Of a DNA stretch of 64,000 bases, positions 51,409 to 60,555 are shown piece after piece. The position numbers were made by a program, and so were the translations under genes. The notes under the pieces are model-generated. The model had not been told where the DNA came from. It saw only the letters and a list, made by a program, of their open reading frames with translations, and searched no databases. Each line of letters starts with the position of its first letter. The first letter of the stretch is position 1. Source of the stretch: Bacillus mesophilus (GTDB lineage Bacteria > Bacillota > Bacilli > Bacillales > SA4); contig NZ_JAAIWM010000006.1 in assembly GCF_011008845.1 (NCBI RefSeq), positions 1-64,000 on the forward strand, given 5' to 3'.

Positions 51409-53433
51409 TTACTTGTGGGACAAGGAACCTGTCCCTTTGTCCCGACGATCATCAAACCAACCAACTAAGTGCTGTAAACGCTCTAAACGGTGTTTAGGTT
51501 TACCAGAACGTGAAAGGTCATGGTTTTCATCTGGGAAGCGGATTAGTTTAGTTTCTACACCTAATCGCTTAAGGGCGATGTACCATTGCTCTGCTTGCTC
51601 CATCGGACAACGTAAATCCTGCTCGCTATGCAAGATGAGGGTAGGTGTTTTGACATTACGAGCATAATGTAGTGGTGAAAGTTCTAATAACCTCACTGCA
51701 TCATCCCATAAATCAGCGTGTCCATGCTGCCATTCAGTGAAGAAGAAGCCGATATCACTCGTTCCGTAGAAGCTGTGCCAGTTACAAATACTACGTTGTG
51801 TAACGGCTGCTTTAAAACGATCTGTACGAGTAACGATTACGTTGGTCATGTACCCGCCGTAACTTCCTCCAGTTACAAATAATTGATCCGTATCAATGTA
51901 GTTAAAGTTAGCTAAGGCATAATCTACACCAGCCATGATATCTTCATAATCCATTCCACCGTAATCACCGATAACAGCATTTACAAAGTCGTGACCATAG
52001 CCTTGACTTCCTCGAGGATTTGTATAAAGTACCACATATCCTTTAGAGGCCATTAATTGCATTTCATGGTGTAAACCATTTCCGTAGGCAGTTGCAGGGC
52101 CACCGTGAATTTGAAGAATCATCGGATATTTCTTCCCTTCTTCATATCCGAAAGGTTTTAACACCCAGCCCTCAACATCCCAACCATCTGTACTCTTGTA
52201 ATGGAAGTTCTCAGGAGTACTGACATGAACTTCATTATATAGATCTTGGTTCCAAGCTGTAAGTGGTGTAACGTTATCCACATTATTCAAATCTTGAGCA
52301 ACTAAATCAGCTACTGAGTGAGGCGTTTCAAGTACCAGAACAGCCTGGTCATCACTTACAATATCAAAAGAAGTAACGGATGCAACAGCGGGTGACAACG
52401 CAGTAGAAACTTCACCTTCAAGATTTACTTTAAATAATTGGCAGTCTCCACCGATTGTCGCTTCAAAGAAAATGGATGTGTTAGAAGAATTCCAAATCAA
52501 ACGAGCCTCTGCTGTGTCATATCTTGCATCAACACCGACAAGGTTGCCAACTGTATAGTCAAAGCTTTCCGTTAGGTTGGTTAATTCACCTGATTCTAAA
52601 GAAAACAGAAGAACATTTGCATTACCTTGACTTCTTTCACCACGAGTATGACCTATAGCTGCTAGCCATTTACCATCAGGTGAAATTGCAGGTGAATGTA
52701 GATACCCATTTCCTTGATAGAAAAGAGTCTCTTCCTTCGAAGCGATGTCAAATTTCCAAATGGCTGGAAGGTATCCCCACTCTTTGTCTTCTGCCTTTGT
52801 TCCTACATAGAATAAATTTTTCCCATCTGTAGAGAAGCGTGGCTGAGAGAAATCATGGTCTCCATCAGTAATCTTCGTATAGGCCTTTTTTGCTACATCG
52901 AATACATACACATGCTTACGATCGTCATTGTAAATACCGACGCCATCACCTTTATATCGAAGTCTAGTAATGACTTTCACATCACTTTTTTCTTCTTTCT
53001 TCTCTTCTTCTTTGTCAGTGGTTAGCTTTAATGCCCCGTTAATAGTAAGAGCTAGCTGACTTCCATCTGGAGACCAAGAGAAATCACCAATCCCTTGTTT
53101 AACATCAGTAAGTTGAATTGCTTCACCACCATCAGTATGTAAAAGCCAAACTTGATTTTTCCCGGTACGGTTTGAACGGAAAGCAAGTGTTTTTCCATCT
53201 GGTGACCATTTAGGAGCGGTATCCTTAACTAAATGGTCCTTTGAATAATGCGATGAAAACTGTCTACCTTCCCCATTTAAATCAGTTACATATATGTAAG
53301 AATAATAGCCATCCTTTTCTTGATCTAAAAGGGTAAGGACATAGGCCACTTTATCTTTGTTAGGAGATACTTGAGGATCTCCTACAAACTTAAATTCACA
53401 TAAATCTTCTGCTGTTATCGGACGTTTCGTCAT
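51409..53433 (-). CDS. S9 family peptidase (acylaminoacyl-peptidase type)
   Basis: Cytoplasmic serine peptidase acting on short peptides. Seen: 674 residues; an N-terminal beta-propeller with repeated WSPDG blades (APKWSPDGKTLAF, DFSWSPDGSQLAL) and a C-terminal alpha/beta hydrolase with HGGPATAYG, the nucleophile in VTGGSYGGYMTN (about 532), HSEQDLRCPMEQ (Asp) and FPDENHDLS (His). No signal peptide. ATG behind GGAGGAATGTATAA. The last residues, DKGTGSLSHK, are encoded by a dispersed GGGAC repeat at 51415-51443, so the native C-terminus has been replaced or extended. Confidence 0.92.
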   Translation of the reverse strand: MTKRPITAEDLCEFKFVGDPQVSPNKDKVAYVLTLLDQEKDGYYSYIYVTDLNGEGRQFSSHYSKDHLVKDTAPKWSPDGKTLAFRSNRTGKNQVWLLHTDGGEAIQLTDVKQGIGDFSWSPDGSQLALTINGALKLTTDKEEEKKEEKSDVKVITRLRYKGDGVGIYNDDRKHVYVFDVAKKAYTKITDGDHDFSQPRFSTDGKNLFYVGTKAEDKEWGYLPAIWKFDIASKEETLFYQGNGYLHSPAISPDGKWLAAIGHTRGERSQGNANVLLFSLESGELTNLTESFDYTVGNLVGVDARYDTAEARLIWNSSNTSIFFEATIGGDCQLFKVNLEGEVSTALSPAVASVTSFDIVSDDQAVLVLETPHSVADLVAQDLNNVDNVTPLTAWNQDLYNEVHVSTPENFHYKSTDGWDVEGWVLKPFGYEEGKKYPMILQIHGGPATAYGNGLHHEMQLMASKGYVVLYTNPRGSQGYGHDFVNAVIGDYGGMDYEDIMAGVDYALANFNYIDTDQLFVTGGSYGGYMTNVIVTRTDRFKAAVTQRSICNWHSFYGTSDIGFFFTEWQHGHADLWDDAVRLLELSPLHYARNVKTPTLILHSEQDLRCPMEQAEQWYIALKRLGVETKLIRFPDENHDLSRSGKPKHRLERLQHLVGWFDDRRDKGTGSLSHK
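51415..51443. repeat. GGGACA..TGTCCC dispersed repeat, inside the peptidase gene end
   Basis: GTGGGACAAGGAACCTGTCC followed by CTTTGTCCC. The same sequence type occurs at 53549-53573, 60426-60454 and 60490-60553. Here it is read in frame as the final residues of the S9 peptidase. Confidence 0.85.
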
Positions 53434-53548
53434 TTATACATTCCTCCGTCTTTGCAATATGTATCTATGAGTCTATTTTAACATTTCGGTAGTCGAAACA
53501 AAATGTATTTTTCGATATTTCAGTTTCTTTTATTTTATTTAGTTGGGA

Positions 53549-53573
53549 TGAGGGACCTGTCCCTTTGTCCCTC
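53549..53573. repeat. GGGACA..TGTCCC dispersed repeat upstream of peroxiredoxin
   Basis: TGAGGGACCTGTCCCTTTGT followed by CCCTC; arms GAGGGAC/GTCCCTC form a hairpin. It lies just before the candidate peroxiredoxin promoter (TCAACA 53572-53577, TATAAT 53595-53600). Confidence 0.8.
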
Positions 53574-53600
53574 AACAGGACAAAATCTGGAGCATATAAT
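53572..53600 (+). promoter_or_regulatory. Candidate promoter of the peroxiredoxin gene
   Basis: TATAAT at 53595-53600 and a modest -35 TCAACA at 53572-53577, 17 nt apart; start near 53607, about 33 nt before the ATG. The -35 overlaps the edge of the GGGAC repeat. Confidence 0.45.
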
Positions 53601-53639
53601 ACCTTGTGTAAAAATAACAAAAACTTTTTGGGGTGGAAT

Positions 53640-54257
53640 ATGGAAACAAATAAACATAATGAATGGCAGGGGAGTTGTGCGCTTCCGAACTGTGCTCAGA
53701 CAAATGATATGGCGCCGTTATTTAGAGCGGACGCATACCATCATGTTGAGGAGAAAATTAAAGAGGTTAGTTTAGAAAGCTATCGTGGAAAGTGGGTCGT
53801 GTTATTTTTTTATCCAAGTGATTTTACCTTTGTTTGACCGACAGAGTTAGCGGCGGTCGCTGCTATTTATCAACAGTTTCAAGCGTTAAATACAGAGGTG
53901 CTTGCAATCAGTACAGATAGTGTATACTCTCATAAGGTTTTTGCGGAGACTTCACCTTCTTTATCCAATATCACCTATCCACTTGTTAGTGATCGAACAC
54001 AAGAAATTAGTAAGGCTTACCGAGTTTTAGATGAGAGGACTGGAGCAGCGTATAGAGCAACGATCATTGTAGATCCAGAGGGGGTTATTTTAAGTAAGTT
54101 AGTCAATCCTCCTGAAGTTGGACGAAATATTTACGAAATCCTAAGACTTATTCAAGGGATTCAACATAGAAGAAGAACTGGAGAAGTCGTGCCTGCTAAT
54201 TGGTCATTAGGGCAACAAGGGATAAAGAGGAACTCTCGATACATTGGGAGGATATAA
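53640..54257 (+). CDS. Selenocysteine-containing peroxiredoxin (in-frame TGA = Sec66)
   Basis: AhpC/Prx-type thioredoxin-fold peroxidase reducing H2O2 or organic peroxides. Seen: ATG 53640 behind GGGGTGG; residues 1-65 end in [15 protein letters not shown], then TGA (53835-53837), then [15 protein letters not shown] and the rest in the same frame to TAA at 54255. The TGA replaces the peroxidatic Cys of the FTFVCPTE motif. Downstream parts are intact: [43 protein letters not shown] and VPANW. A hairpin starting 10 nt after the TGA fits a bacterial SECIS element. The total of 205 residues is usual. The C-terminal resolving Cys position reads GEVVPANW with Val, while the N-terminus carries CALPNC, so the catalytic cycle may differ from a typical 2-Cys enzyme. 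The alternative, a single nonsense mutation, is less likely given the exact position, SECIS and intact remainder. selA/B/C/D are not in the window. Confidence 0.9.
53848..53865 (+). promoter_or_regulatory. Bacterial SECIS element
   Basis: UAGCGGC-GGUC-GCUGCUA: 7 bp including one G-U, 4-nt loop. The loop starts 18 nt after the UGA and has G in its first two positions, both within the known rule for bacterial SECIS (G in the first two loop bases, 16-37 nt from UGA). It would bind SelB and direct Sec insertion. Confidence 0.82.
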
Positions 54258-54274
54258 GGATTATCATGATTGTT

Positions 54275-54310
54275 AACAGCGTAATTCCAGTGGGATTACG
54301 TTGTTTTACT
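54275..54310 (+). terminator. Terminator after the peroxiredoxin gene
   Basis: Stem AACAGCGTAATTCC/GGATTACGTTGTT with one bulged T and loop AGTG, followed by TTTT(A)CTT. Confidence 0.78.
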
Positions 54311-54370
54311 TCTTTAGGAAAAATGGACTCATTTGCTAAGTGATGAACGGTCATTGGTTACTATTCCTAA

Positions 54371-54399
54371 TTGCTTAGTACCCCGTATTATAGTACACT
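54371..54399 (+). promoter_or_regulatory. gal operon promoter
   Basis: TTGCTT at 54371-54376, 17-nt spacer, TACACT at 54394-54399. The start would fall near 54406, at the left edge of the palindromic operator. Confidence 0.55.
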
Positions 54400-54405
54400 T
54401 ATTAT

Positions 54406-54432
54406 AACTTAGTTAAATTAATTAACAAAGTT
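54406..54432. promoter_or_regulatory. Palindromic operator upstream of galK
   Basis: AACTT-A-GTTAA-ATTAA-TTAAC-A-AAGTT, a 27-bp inverted repeat with perfect 5-bp blocks in each arm. It covers the predicted transcription start, which suits a repressor such as the ROK protein encoded at 59204-60379 (XylR-type operators share the TTAGTT/AACtAA style). Confidence 0.65.
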
Positions 54433-54470
54433 TATCCAATCCAATTACTTACCTAATCTAGGAGGTCATT

Positions 54471-55658
54471 ATGACTAACATAAACGTGTTAACAAGTGAA
54501 TTTCAATCCATATTTAATACAACCAACTCACCAAGAATCTTTTTTGCTCCTGGTCGGATTAATTTAATTGGTGAGCATACGGACTATAATGGCGGGCATG
54601 TTTTTCCTGCTTCAATCTCGTATGGCACTTATGCATTAGCCGTTCCAAGAAAAGATCAAAAGCTGCGATTTTATTCTCTGAATTTTCCTAGCACAGGGAT
54701 TATTCAATCGGACTTATCGAATTTGGCGTTTAATGAAGCTGATGACTGGGCCAACTATCCTAAAGGGATGATTCTTTATATGAAGGAAGCCGGCTATGAA
54801 ATCAATCAAGGAGCAGATGTATTATTCTACGGTAACATTCCAAATGGAGCAGGTCTTTCTTCATCTGCATCTATAGAGCTGGCAACTGGTGTATTAGTAA
54901 GTGGCCTTTTTAACTTAAATATGGAACGAATTCCAATGATTAAGCTAGGGCAACAGGTTGAGAATAAATACATTGGTGTTAATAGTGGGATTATGGATCA
55001 ATTTGCTATTGGTATGGGGAAGAAGGATCATGCCATCCTATTAGACTGCCAAACATTAGATTATAAATATGCTCCGATAAAGTTAAAAGAGCACGTGATT
55101 ATGATTATTAATACAAATAAACAACGTACACTGGCTGGTTCTAAATATAATGAACGTCGTTCCCAATGTGAGCAGGCACTTAGTGACTTGCAGAAGGAAC
55201 TCTCTATTCAGAGCTTAGGTGAGTTATCAATAGATCAATTTGAGACATATAAGCATTTAATTAAAGACGAAGTCAACCTTAAGCGCGCAAAGCATGCTGT
55301 CTATGAAAATGCTCGGACACTAGAAGCGTTGGAAAAATTGCAACAAGGTGACCTAAACCGCTTTGGTCAACTGATGAACGAATCTCATTTATCGCTAAGA
55401 GATGATTATGAAGTAACAGGTGTGGAGCTTGACACGATTGTACAGACCGCCTGGGAACTAGATGGAGTGCTAGGGGCAAGAATGACCGGGGCTGGCTTTG
55501 GTGGATGCGCGATTGCGATTGTTGAAAATGACAAGGTAGATGATTTTAAGGAATCTATTAACAACACCTACCGAGAAAAGATTGGCTATGAGGCTACTTT
55601 TTACACTGCGACTATAGGTGATGGTGCAAAGGAGCTTTCTAAGGAGGATCAACTATGA
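54471..55658 (+). CDS. galK: Galactokinase
   Basis: Phosphorylates galactose to galactose-1-phosphate. Seen: 395 residues; [23 protein letters not shown] (galactokinase signature, about 23-45), the ATP loop [29 protein letters not shown] (catalytic Asp) and [19 protein letters not shown] kinase superfamily. ATG behind CTAGGAGGTCATT. First gene of galKETM; the stop overlaps galE (ATGA). Confidence 0.97.
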   Translation: MTNINVLTSEFQSIFNTTNSPRIFFAPGRINLIGEHTDYNGGHVFPASISYGTYALAVPRKDQKLRFYSLNFPSTGIIQSDLSNLAFNEADDWANYPKGMILYMKEAGYEINQGADVLFYGNIPNGAGLSSSASIELATGVLVSGLFNLNMERIPMIKLGQQVENKYIGVNSGIMDQFAIGMGKKDHAILLDCQTLDYKYAPIKLKEHVIMIINTNKQRTLAGSKYNERRSQCEQALSDLQKELSIQSLGELSIDQFETYKHLIKDEVNLKRAKHAVYENARTLEALEKLQQGDLNRFGQLMNESHLSLRDDYEVTGVELDTIVQTAWELDGVLGARMTGAGFGGCAIAIVENDKVDDFKESINNTYREKIGYEATFYTATIGDGAKELSKEDQL

Positions 55659-56656
55659 ATGTTTTAGTGTTAGGTGGAGCGGGTTACATTGGTTCACATG
55701 CTGTCTATCAGCTCATCGACCAAGGTGAACACGTTGTGATTGTCGACAACCTCGAAACAGGAAATAGGGAAGCGATTCATCCTAAAGCTGCATTTTATGA
55801 AGGGGATATGCGAAACATTAATTTCCTGCGCTCTGTATTTGAAAAAGAATCAATAGATGCAGTTATTCATTTTGCGGCTAATTCACTTGTTGGTGAATCA
55901 ATGGAGGATCCACTCAAGTATTTTGATAACAACGTATATGGCACACAGATTTTGCTCCAAGTGATGGTTGAATTCGATGTGAAAAAGATTGTTTTCTCTT
56001 CAACTGCTGCAACCTATGGTGAACCTGAAACTGTTCCTATTACAGAAGGTGTTCCAACCAATCCAACAAACACATATGGGGAAACGAAGCTTATTATGGA
56101 AAAGCTAATGAAATGGACTGAGCAGGCAAAAGGGATACGGTATGTTTCCTTGCGTTACTTTAACGTAGCTGGTGCAAGAGAAACAGCAGAAATAGGGGAA
56201 GATCACAGTCCGGAAACCCACTTGATCCCTATTATCTTACAAACGGCTTTAGGACAGAGATCACACATTACAATCTTTGGAGAAGATTATGATACTCCTG
56301 ATGGCACATGTATCCGCGATTATATCCATGTGGAAGATTTGATTAAAGCTCATTTGTTAGCCTTACGTTATTTACGAGATGGAGGAGAAAGTGATATTTT
56401 CAACCTCGGAAGCAGTCAGGGCTTTTCAGTAAAGGAAATGATTGATACGGCTCGTCGAGTAACTGGTAAAGATATACCAGCTGAGGTTGGTCCGCGACGA
56501 GCGGGTGACCCAAGTGTTTTAATTGCTAGCTCTGAAAAAGCAAAGAAGGTGTTAGGTTGGAATCCAACTCTCACCTCTATTACTAAAATAATCGAAGATG
56601 CTTGGAGATGGCATTCTACTCATCCAGAAGGATACCGGAAGGAAGTGGAGAAATGA
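55655..56656 (+). CDS. galE: UDP-glucose 4-epimerase
   Basis: Interconverts UDP-galactose and UDP-glucose. Seen: 333 residues; the NAD-binding [16 protein letters not shown] at the N-terminus, [10 protein letters not shown] (catalytic Ser/Thr), [15 protein letters not shown] (YxxxK) and [19 protein letters not shown]. Short-chain dehydrogenase family. AAGGAGGATCAACT before the ATG; overlaps galK and galT by ATGA junctions. Confidence 0.97.
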   Translation: MNVLVLGGAGYIGSHAVYQLIDQGEHVVIVDNLETGNREAIHPKAAFYEGDMRNINFLRSVFEKESIDAVIHFAANSLVGESMEDPLKYFDNNVYGTQILLQVMVEFDVKKIVFSSTAATYGEPETVPITEGVPTNPTNTYGETKLIMEKLMKWTEQAKGIRYVSLRYFNVAGARETAEIGEDHSPETHLIPIILQTALGQRSHITIFGEDYDTPDGTCIRDYIHVEDLIKAHLLALRYLRDGGESDIFNLGSSQGFSVKEMIDTARRVTGKDIPAEVGPRRAGDPSVLIASSEKAKKVLGWNPTLTSITKIIEDAWRWHSTHPEGYRKEVEK

Positions 56657-58143
56657 TTGAATCTTACATTGCAGGACTAATTGAAGAGTCATTAGAAGTG
56701 GGGTTAATAGAATCCGCTGATCAAATTTATGTTCGTAATCAAGTGATGAGTTTAATCAAGTTAGAGGGATTTCCTGATGAAGTTCAAGCACACCATGATA
56801 CCATCCCTAACCTTCTTGAACAGATCATTGCGTACGCCGTTGAAAAGAATGTTATTGAGAATATATTCGATGAGAAAGAAATTCTATCAGCCAATATCAT
56901 GAACTGCTTTGTTCCGAGACCATCTGCTGTTCAGGCAGTTTTTGATAAAAAATTTATGGACTCTCCTGCTTTAGCGACGAGTTATTTTTATAACTTAAGT
57001 AAGAACAATAATTATATCCAGATGAACCGAATTGCCAAGAATATTTCTTATAAGATTGATACACAGTATGGAACGATGGACATCACGATTAATTTATCCA
57101 AGCCAGAAAAAGATCCAGAGCAAATTAAGCGCGAACGTGCAATGAAACAAACAGGTAATTACCCAAAATGCCTGTTGTGTATGGAGAATGAAGGCTATGA
57201 GGGCAGAACAGGCTACCCAGCTCGTGCAAATCATCGGATTATTCATGTTCCACTTACTAATGAGAATTGGTATCTTCAGTATTCACCTTATGTTTATTAT
57301 AACGAGCACTGTATCCTGCTTTCTGGGGAACACCGTTTGATGAAGATAGACAGAGGAGCGTTTGAACGTCTGTTAAGTTTTACAGCCAAATTCCCTCATT
57401 ATTTTATCGGGTCCAATGCGGATTTACCAATCGTGGGCGGGTCCATCTTAAGTCATGACCATTATCAAGGCGGAAACTATGAATTTGCGATGACTAGAGC
57501 TGAAGATGCTTTCTCTTTTATCTTAAATGCATATCCTGAAATCAAAGCATCTGTTGTAAAGTGGCCGATGTCTGTTATACGTTTAAGATCATCGAATAGG
57601 GAACAACTGGTTGATGCCGCGGATGATCTTCTCGAAATCTGGAGGGGTTATAGTGATGAATCAGTGGATGTTATGGCTTATACAGATGATACTCCACACA
57701 ATACCATTACACCTATTTCGAGATACCGAGATGGCATATTCGAGTTAGATCTCGTACTACGAAATAACCGAACAACAGATGAGCATCCACTTGGAATATT
57801 TCATCCACATGGAGATGTACACCATATTAAAAAGGAAAACATTGGCCTTATCGAAGTAATGGGCTTAGCGGTTTTGCCTCCTAGATTACAAGAGGAATTA
57901 GCTGAAATTGAAGAGTTCCTACTAGGAAATGTGAATATAGTGAAGGATTACCATCAAAATTGGGCTCAGCAAATTAAAGATAAATATGCCTCTATTACTA
58001 ACAGGGAACAAGCAGAAACAATAGTTAAAGAAGAGTTAGGAAAGAAATTTGTAAAATGCTTAGAAGATGCTGGAGTATTAAAAACAAAGGATGCATTTGA
58101 AAGATTTATAACCTTCTTTAATAATCAGGAGAGAAACAGATGA
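56653..58143 (+). CDS. galT: Galactose-1-phosphate uridylyltransferase, class II
   Basis: Exchanges UMP between UDP-glucose and galactose-1-phosphate. Seen: 496 residues, the long Firmicute GalT form, with [53 protein letters not shown] (HxH nucleophile region) and [20 protein letters not shown]. The start is ATG 56653, overlapping the galE stop; a longer reading from 56602 only adds galE sequence in another frame. Stop overlaps galM. Confidence 0.96.
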   Translation: MIESYIAGLIEESLEVGLIESADQIYVRNQVMSLIKLEGFPDEVQAHHDTIPNLLEQIIAYAVEKNVIENIFDEKEILSANIMNCFVPRPSAVQAVFDKKFMDSPALATSYFYNLSKNNNYIQMNRIAKNISYKIDTQYGTMDITINLSKPEKDPEQIKRERAMKQTGNYPKCLLCMENEGYEGRTGYPARANHRIIHVPLTNENWYLQYSPYVYYNEHCILLSGEHRLMKIDRGAFERLLSFTAKFPHYFIGSNADLPIVGGSILSHDHYQGGNYEFAMTRAEDAFSFILNAYPEIKASVVKWPMSVIRLRSSNREQLVDAADDLLEIWRGYSDESVDVMAYTDDTPHNTITPISRYRDGIFELDLVLRNNRTTDEHPLGIFHPHGDVHHIKKENIGLIEVMGLAVLPPRLQEELAEIEEFLLGNVNIVKDYHQNWAQQIKDKYASITNREQAETIVKEELGKKFVKCLEDAGVLKTKDAFERFITFFNNQERNR

Positions 58144-59177
58144 ATATTTCAATAAAAGATATATTAGGGAAATGGCAAGAATTCACGCTAAACAATGATT
58201 ATGGTATGTCTGTTAGTGTATTAAATTATGGTGGAATCATTACGAAAATCTTGGTTGCTGATCAATCTGGAGAAGTTGAGAATGTTGTGCTAAGCTACAG
58301 AAATTATGAGGATTATGAAAGTAATCCTCATTTCCTAGGTACCATAGTGGGTAGAGTGGCGGGGCGTATTAAGGAATCTTCCTTTCAAATAGATGATAAA
58401 GTGTACCATCTTGAAGCAAACAACGGGCCTAATCATTTACATGGAGGACCACAAGGCTTTCATCAAATCATTTGGGAGGCTAAACCTTTCCAAACAGATA
58501 ATGAAGTTGGTTTGAGGCTTACTCATAAAAGCCCAGATGGTGAAGGTGGGTATCCAGGAAATATGGAGGTGACAGTTACTTACACGCTGACTAATGATAA
58601 TCAGTTAATCCTAGATTATGCAGCAACAACTGATCAACCCACTCCGATTGCCTTAACCAATCATTCTTATTTTAATTTAAGCGGAAATCTAGTTAGTACT
58701 GTTCATAATCACCTTGTAACAATTGATAGTTCTAAGTTTGTTGAACTAGATCAAAACCTGATCCCAACAGGGAAAGTATTGGATGTTGAAGAAACTCCTT
58801 TTGACTTTCGTCAAGGGCTTCCCCTTCGTACTGGATTTAACGATTCCTCTAAGCAAAACAGCATTGTAGGAAATGGATATGATCATTATTTTATGTTTGA
58901 TCATTCTAAAGCTAGCGTGGTAACAATGGAAGAGCCTACTAGTGGTAGAAGTATGACCATTCAAACCAATCAACCAGGAATGGTTATGTATACATCTAAT
59001 GGGTTAGATGAGGGTGTGTCGTTAGCAGAAAATACGTCTGAAAAATATTTAGGTGTTTGCTTTGAAACTCAAGGTTCACCTGCATCGCTACACCATGATG
59101 CGTTTCCAACAATCCTCTTAAAAGGGGGAGAGCGTTATGAGCAAAAGACTATTTTTACGTTTAGTGCTATAAAGTAA
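58140..59177 (+). CDS. galM: Aldose 1-epimerase (galactose mutarotase)
   Basis: Converts beta- to alpha-galactose before GalK acts. Seen: 345 residues; LNYGGIITKILVAD, the sugar-binding NGPNHLHGGPQGFH (about 96-109, catalytic-region His) , TNHSYFNLSG and FETQGSPASLHHDAFP with the catalytic Glu near 310. ATGA overlap with galT. Last gene of the operon; a shared terminator separates it from the convergent repressor gene. Confidence 0.94.
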   Translation: MNISIKDILGKWQEFTLNNDYGMSVSVLNYGGIITKILVADQSGEVENVVLSYRNYEDYESNPHFLGTIVGRVAGRIKESSFQIDDKVYHLEANNGPNHLHGGPQGFHQIIWEAKPFQTDNEVGLRLTHKSPDGEGGYPGNMEVTVTYTLTNDNQLILDYAATTDQPTPIALTNHSYFNLSGNLVSTVHNHLVTIDSSKFVELDQNLIPTGKVLDVEETPFDFRQGLPLRTGFNDSSKQNSIVGNGYDHYFMFDHSKASVVTMEEPTSGRSMTIQTNQPGMVMYTSNGLDEGVSLAENTSEKYLGVCFETQGSPASLHHDAFPTILLKGGERYEQKTIFTFSAIK

Positions 59178-59183
59178 AACAAA

Positions 59184-59210
59184 AGGCTGAACCTTTAAAA
59201 GGTTCAGCCT
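59184..59210. terminator. Convergent terminator of galM and the ROK gene
   Basis: AGGCTGAACCTT/AAGGTTCAGCCT stem with a 3-nt loop. Its right arm contains the stop codon and last codons of the minus-strand ROK gene (TGA at 59206-59204). Confidence 0.8.
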
Positions 59211-60379
59211 ATTAATATAGGATCGAATAATTCAACAAGAAGTAAGGAGACAGCTCCTAATAAGGTTGCGTCACTTCCTAATTTAGTAACAATCACTTTT
59301 GTTTGTTTTGCTTGCTCTGTTAAAACCCTCTGTTGGATGGTTTCTAGAAGTTCTGGCATAATAAATTCTTCACTATTCATGACACCACCACCTAGTACGA
59401 TCTTACTCGGATTAACCAAGTGAATAAGATTCGTTAAACCAACACCAATAATCTTACCTGTAGCATGAAGAAGCTGGATGCACGTTTCATTGCCATTTTG
59501 AGCTAAGTGAAGAACATCCTCTCCCTTTAGAGGAATAGATTTCTCATGTAACTGTTTGTTTGCTTGTGCTGCAATTGCTTCACCGCTTACTAATGTTTGC
59601 AGGCAGCCACGATTTCCACACTCACATGTTTCACCATTTATATCAATGGTCATATGTCCAAATTCACCAGCAATGCCTTGTGCCCCATGATACAATTTGC
59701 CATTTATAACAACCCCAGCCCCTACACCTCGTCCAATATTGACAGCGACCATGCTAGACACATCACCATGCCCACCAAACCATGATTCTCCAAGAGCCAA
59801 TGCCCGTGCATCGTTCTCTACATTTACCGTCATATTAAACTCTTCCTCTAGCACTTTCTTTATAGGAATGTTTCTTAAATGAAGAATAGGAGCAACAAGT
59901 GAAATTCCGGTTTTCACATCGACAACTCCGTGCATGGCCACACCAATACCAATAATACTTTCTTGATTTATAGTAGAAGACTGGATCAGTACGTGAATTC
60001 TCTCTTTTAACACGATTAAGAATTGTTCATTGGTAATCGGTGTGGGTAATACAGCTGAAGTGCGATTTAGAATTTCACCTGTTAAATCAGTCAGTATACA
60101 ATCAACTCTCTCAGGCCCAGCATCCACGCCAATAATATAAAAGGACGTTGTATTAATATGTAACAAGGTTGGTTTACGGCCTCCGCTGGAGTGGCCAAGT
60201 GTACTCTCTCTGACTAACCCCTGTTCTATTAATTCCTTTACAATGCTACTTACAGTTGGAGGAGTCAGACTCGTTTCCTTTGCTATCTGAGCACGTGATA
60301 TAGGTTCAGAGATTCGTATCTTATTTAAAATAATTGATTTATTTACAGACTTCATTAGCTGAAAGGTACCGCGCTGCAT
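59204..60379 (-). CDS. ROK family transcriptional repressor (XylR-like)
   Basis: Seen: 391 residues; a winged helix-turn-helix (EPISRAQIAKETSLTPPTVSSIVKELIEQGLV, about 23-54; key part SLTPPTVSSIV) and a ROK domain with IIGVDAGPERVDCILTDLTG, NIGRGVGAGVVINGKLYHG, AGEFGHMTID and the zinc motif CECGNRGCLQTL. Kinase motifs are kept, so it binds sugar; whether it also phosphorylates is unknown. ATG behind GGAGGATGTGGA. Convergent with galKETM, so the likely job is repression of the gal operon via the palindrome at 54406-54432. Confidence 0.88.
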   Translation of the reverse strand: MQRGTFQLMKSVNKSIILNKIRISEPISRAQIAKETSLTPPTVSSIVKELIEQGLVRESTLGHSSGGRKPTLLHINTTSFYIIGVDAGPERVDCILTDLTGEILNRTSAVLPTPITNEQFLIVLKERIHVLIQSSTINQESIIGIGVAMHGVVDVKTGISLVAPILHLRNIPIKKVLEEEFNMTVNVENDARALALGESWFGGHGDVSSMVAVNIGRGVGAGVVINGKLYHGAQGIAGEFGHMTIDINGETCECGNRGCLQTLVSGEAIAAQANKQLHEKSIPLKGEDVLHLAQNGNETCIQLLHATGKIIGVGLTNLIHLVNPSKIVLGGGVMNSEEFIMPELLETIQQRVLTEQAKQTKVIVTKLGSDATLLGAVSLLLVELFDPILIG

Positions 60380-60425
60380 TCCACATCCTCCAAAACTCTC
60401 AATGATACAGTAAATTATATCACGA

Positions 60426-60454
60426 GTGGGACGGAGGGACAGGTTCCCTGTCCC
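60426..60454. repeat. GGGACA..TGTCCC dispersed repeat, copy beside ROK gene
   Basis: GTGGGACGGAGGGACAGGTT followed by CCCTGTCCC; palindromic arms GGGACAGG..CCCTGTCCC. First part of a repeat cluster that fills 60426-60553 between the ROK and CAP-domain genes. Confidence 0.85.
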
Positions 60455-60489
60455 AAAAAATCATATAGGTATCTACCTTAATTTCCCAA

Positions 60490-60553
60490 GTGGGACAAGG
60501 AACCTGTCCCCATGTCCCAAGGACCCCCATGTCCCAAGGACCCCCCATGTCCC
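60490..60553. repeat. GGGACA..TGTCCC repeat with 17-18 bp tandem array
   Basis: GTGGGACAAGGAACCTGTCC is followed by ATGTCCCAAGGACCCCC (60512-60528), ATGTCCCAAGGACCCCCC (60529-60546) and a partial ATGTCCC (60547-60553). The array stops 2 nt from the CAP-domain gene's stop codon. Confidence 0.85.
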
Positions 60554-60555
60554 AG

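Noticed and set aside
53503..53775. Plus-strand ORF of 90 codons overlapping the peroxiredoxin start
   Set aside because: It is out of frame with the conserved peroxiredoxin sequence, runs through the GGGAC repeat and has no recognisable product.
53835..53837. Nonsense mutation or sequencing error in the peroxiredoxin gene
   Set aside because: The TGA falls exactly on the catalytic Cys codon, the frame continues intact, and a SECIS-like hairpin follows at the right distance; Sec is the simpler reading.
60490..60553. CRISPR-like short repeat array
   Set aside because: Units are 17-18 bp, directly adjacent with no spacers, and belong to a dispersed palindrome family; no cas genes.
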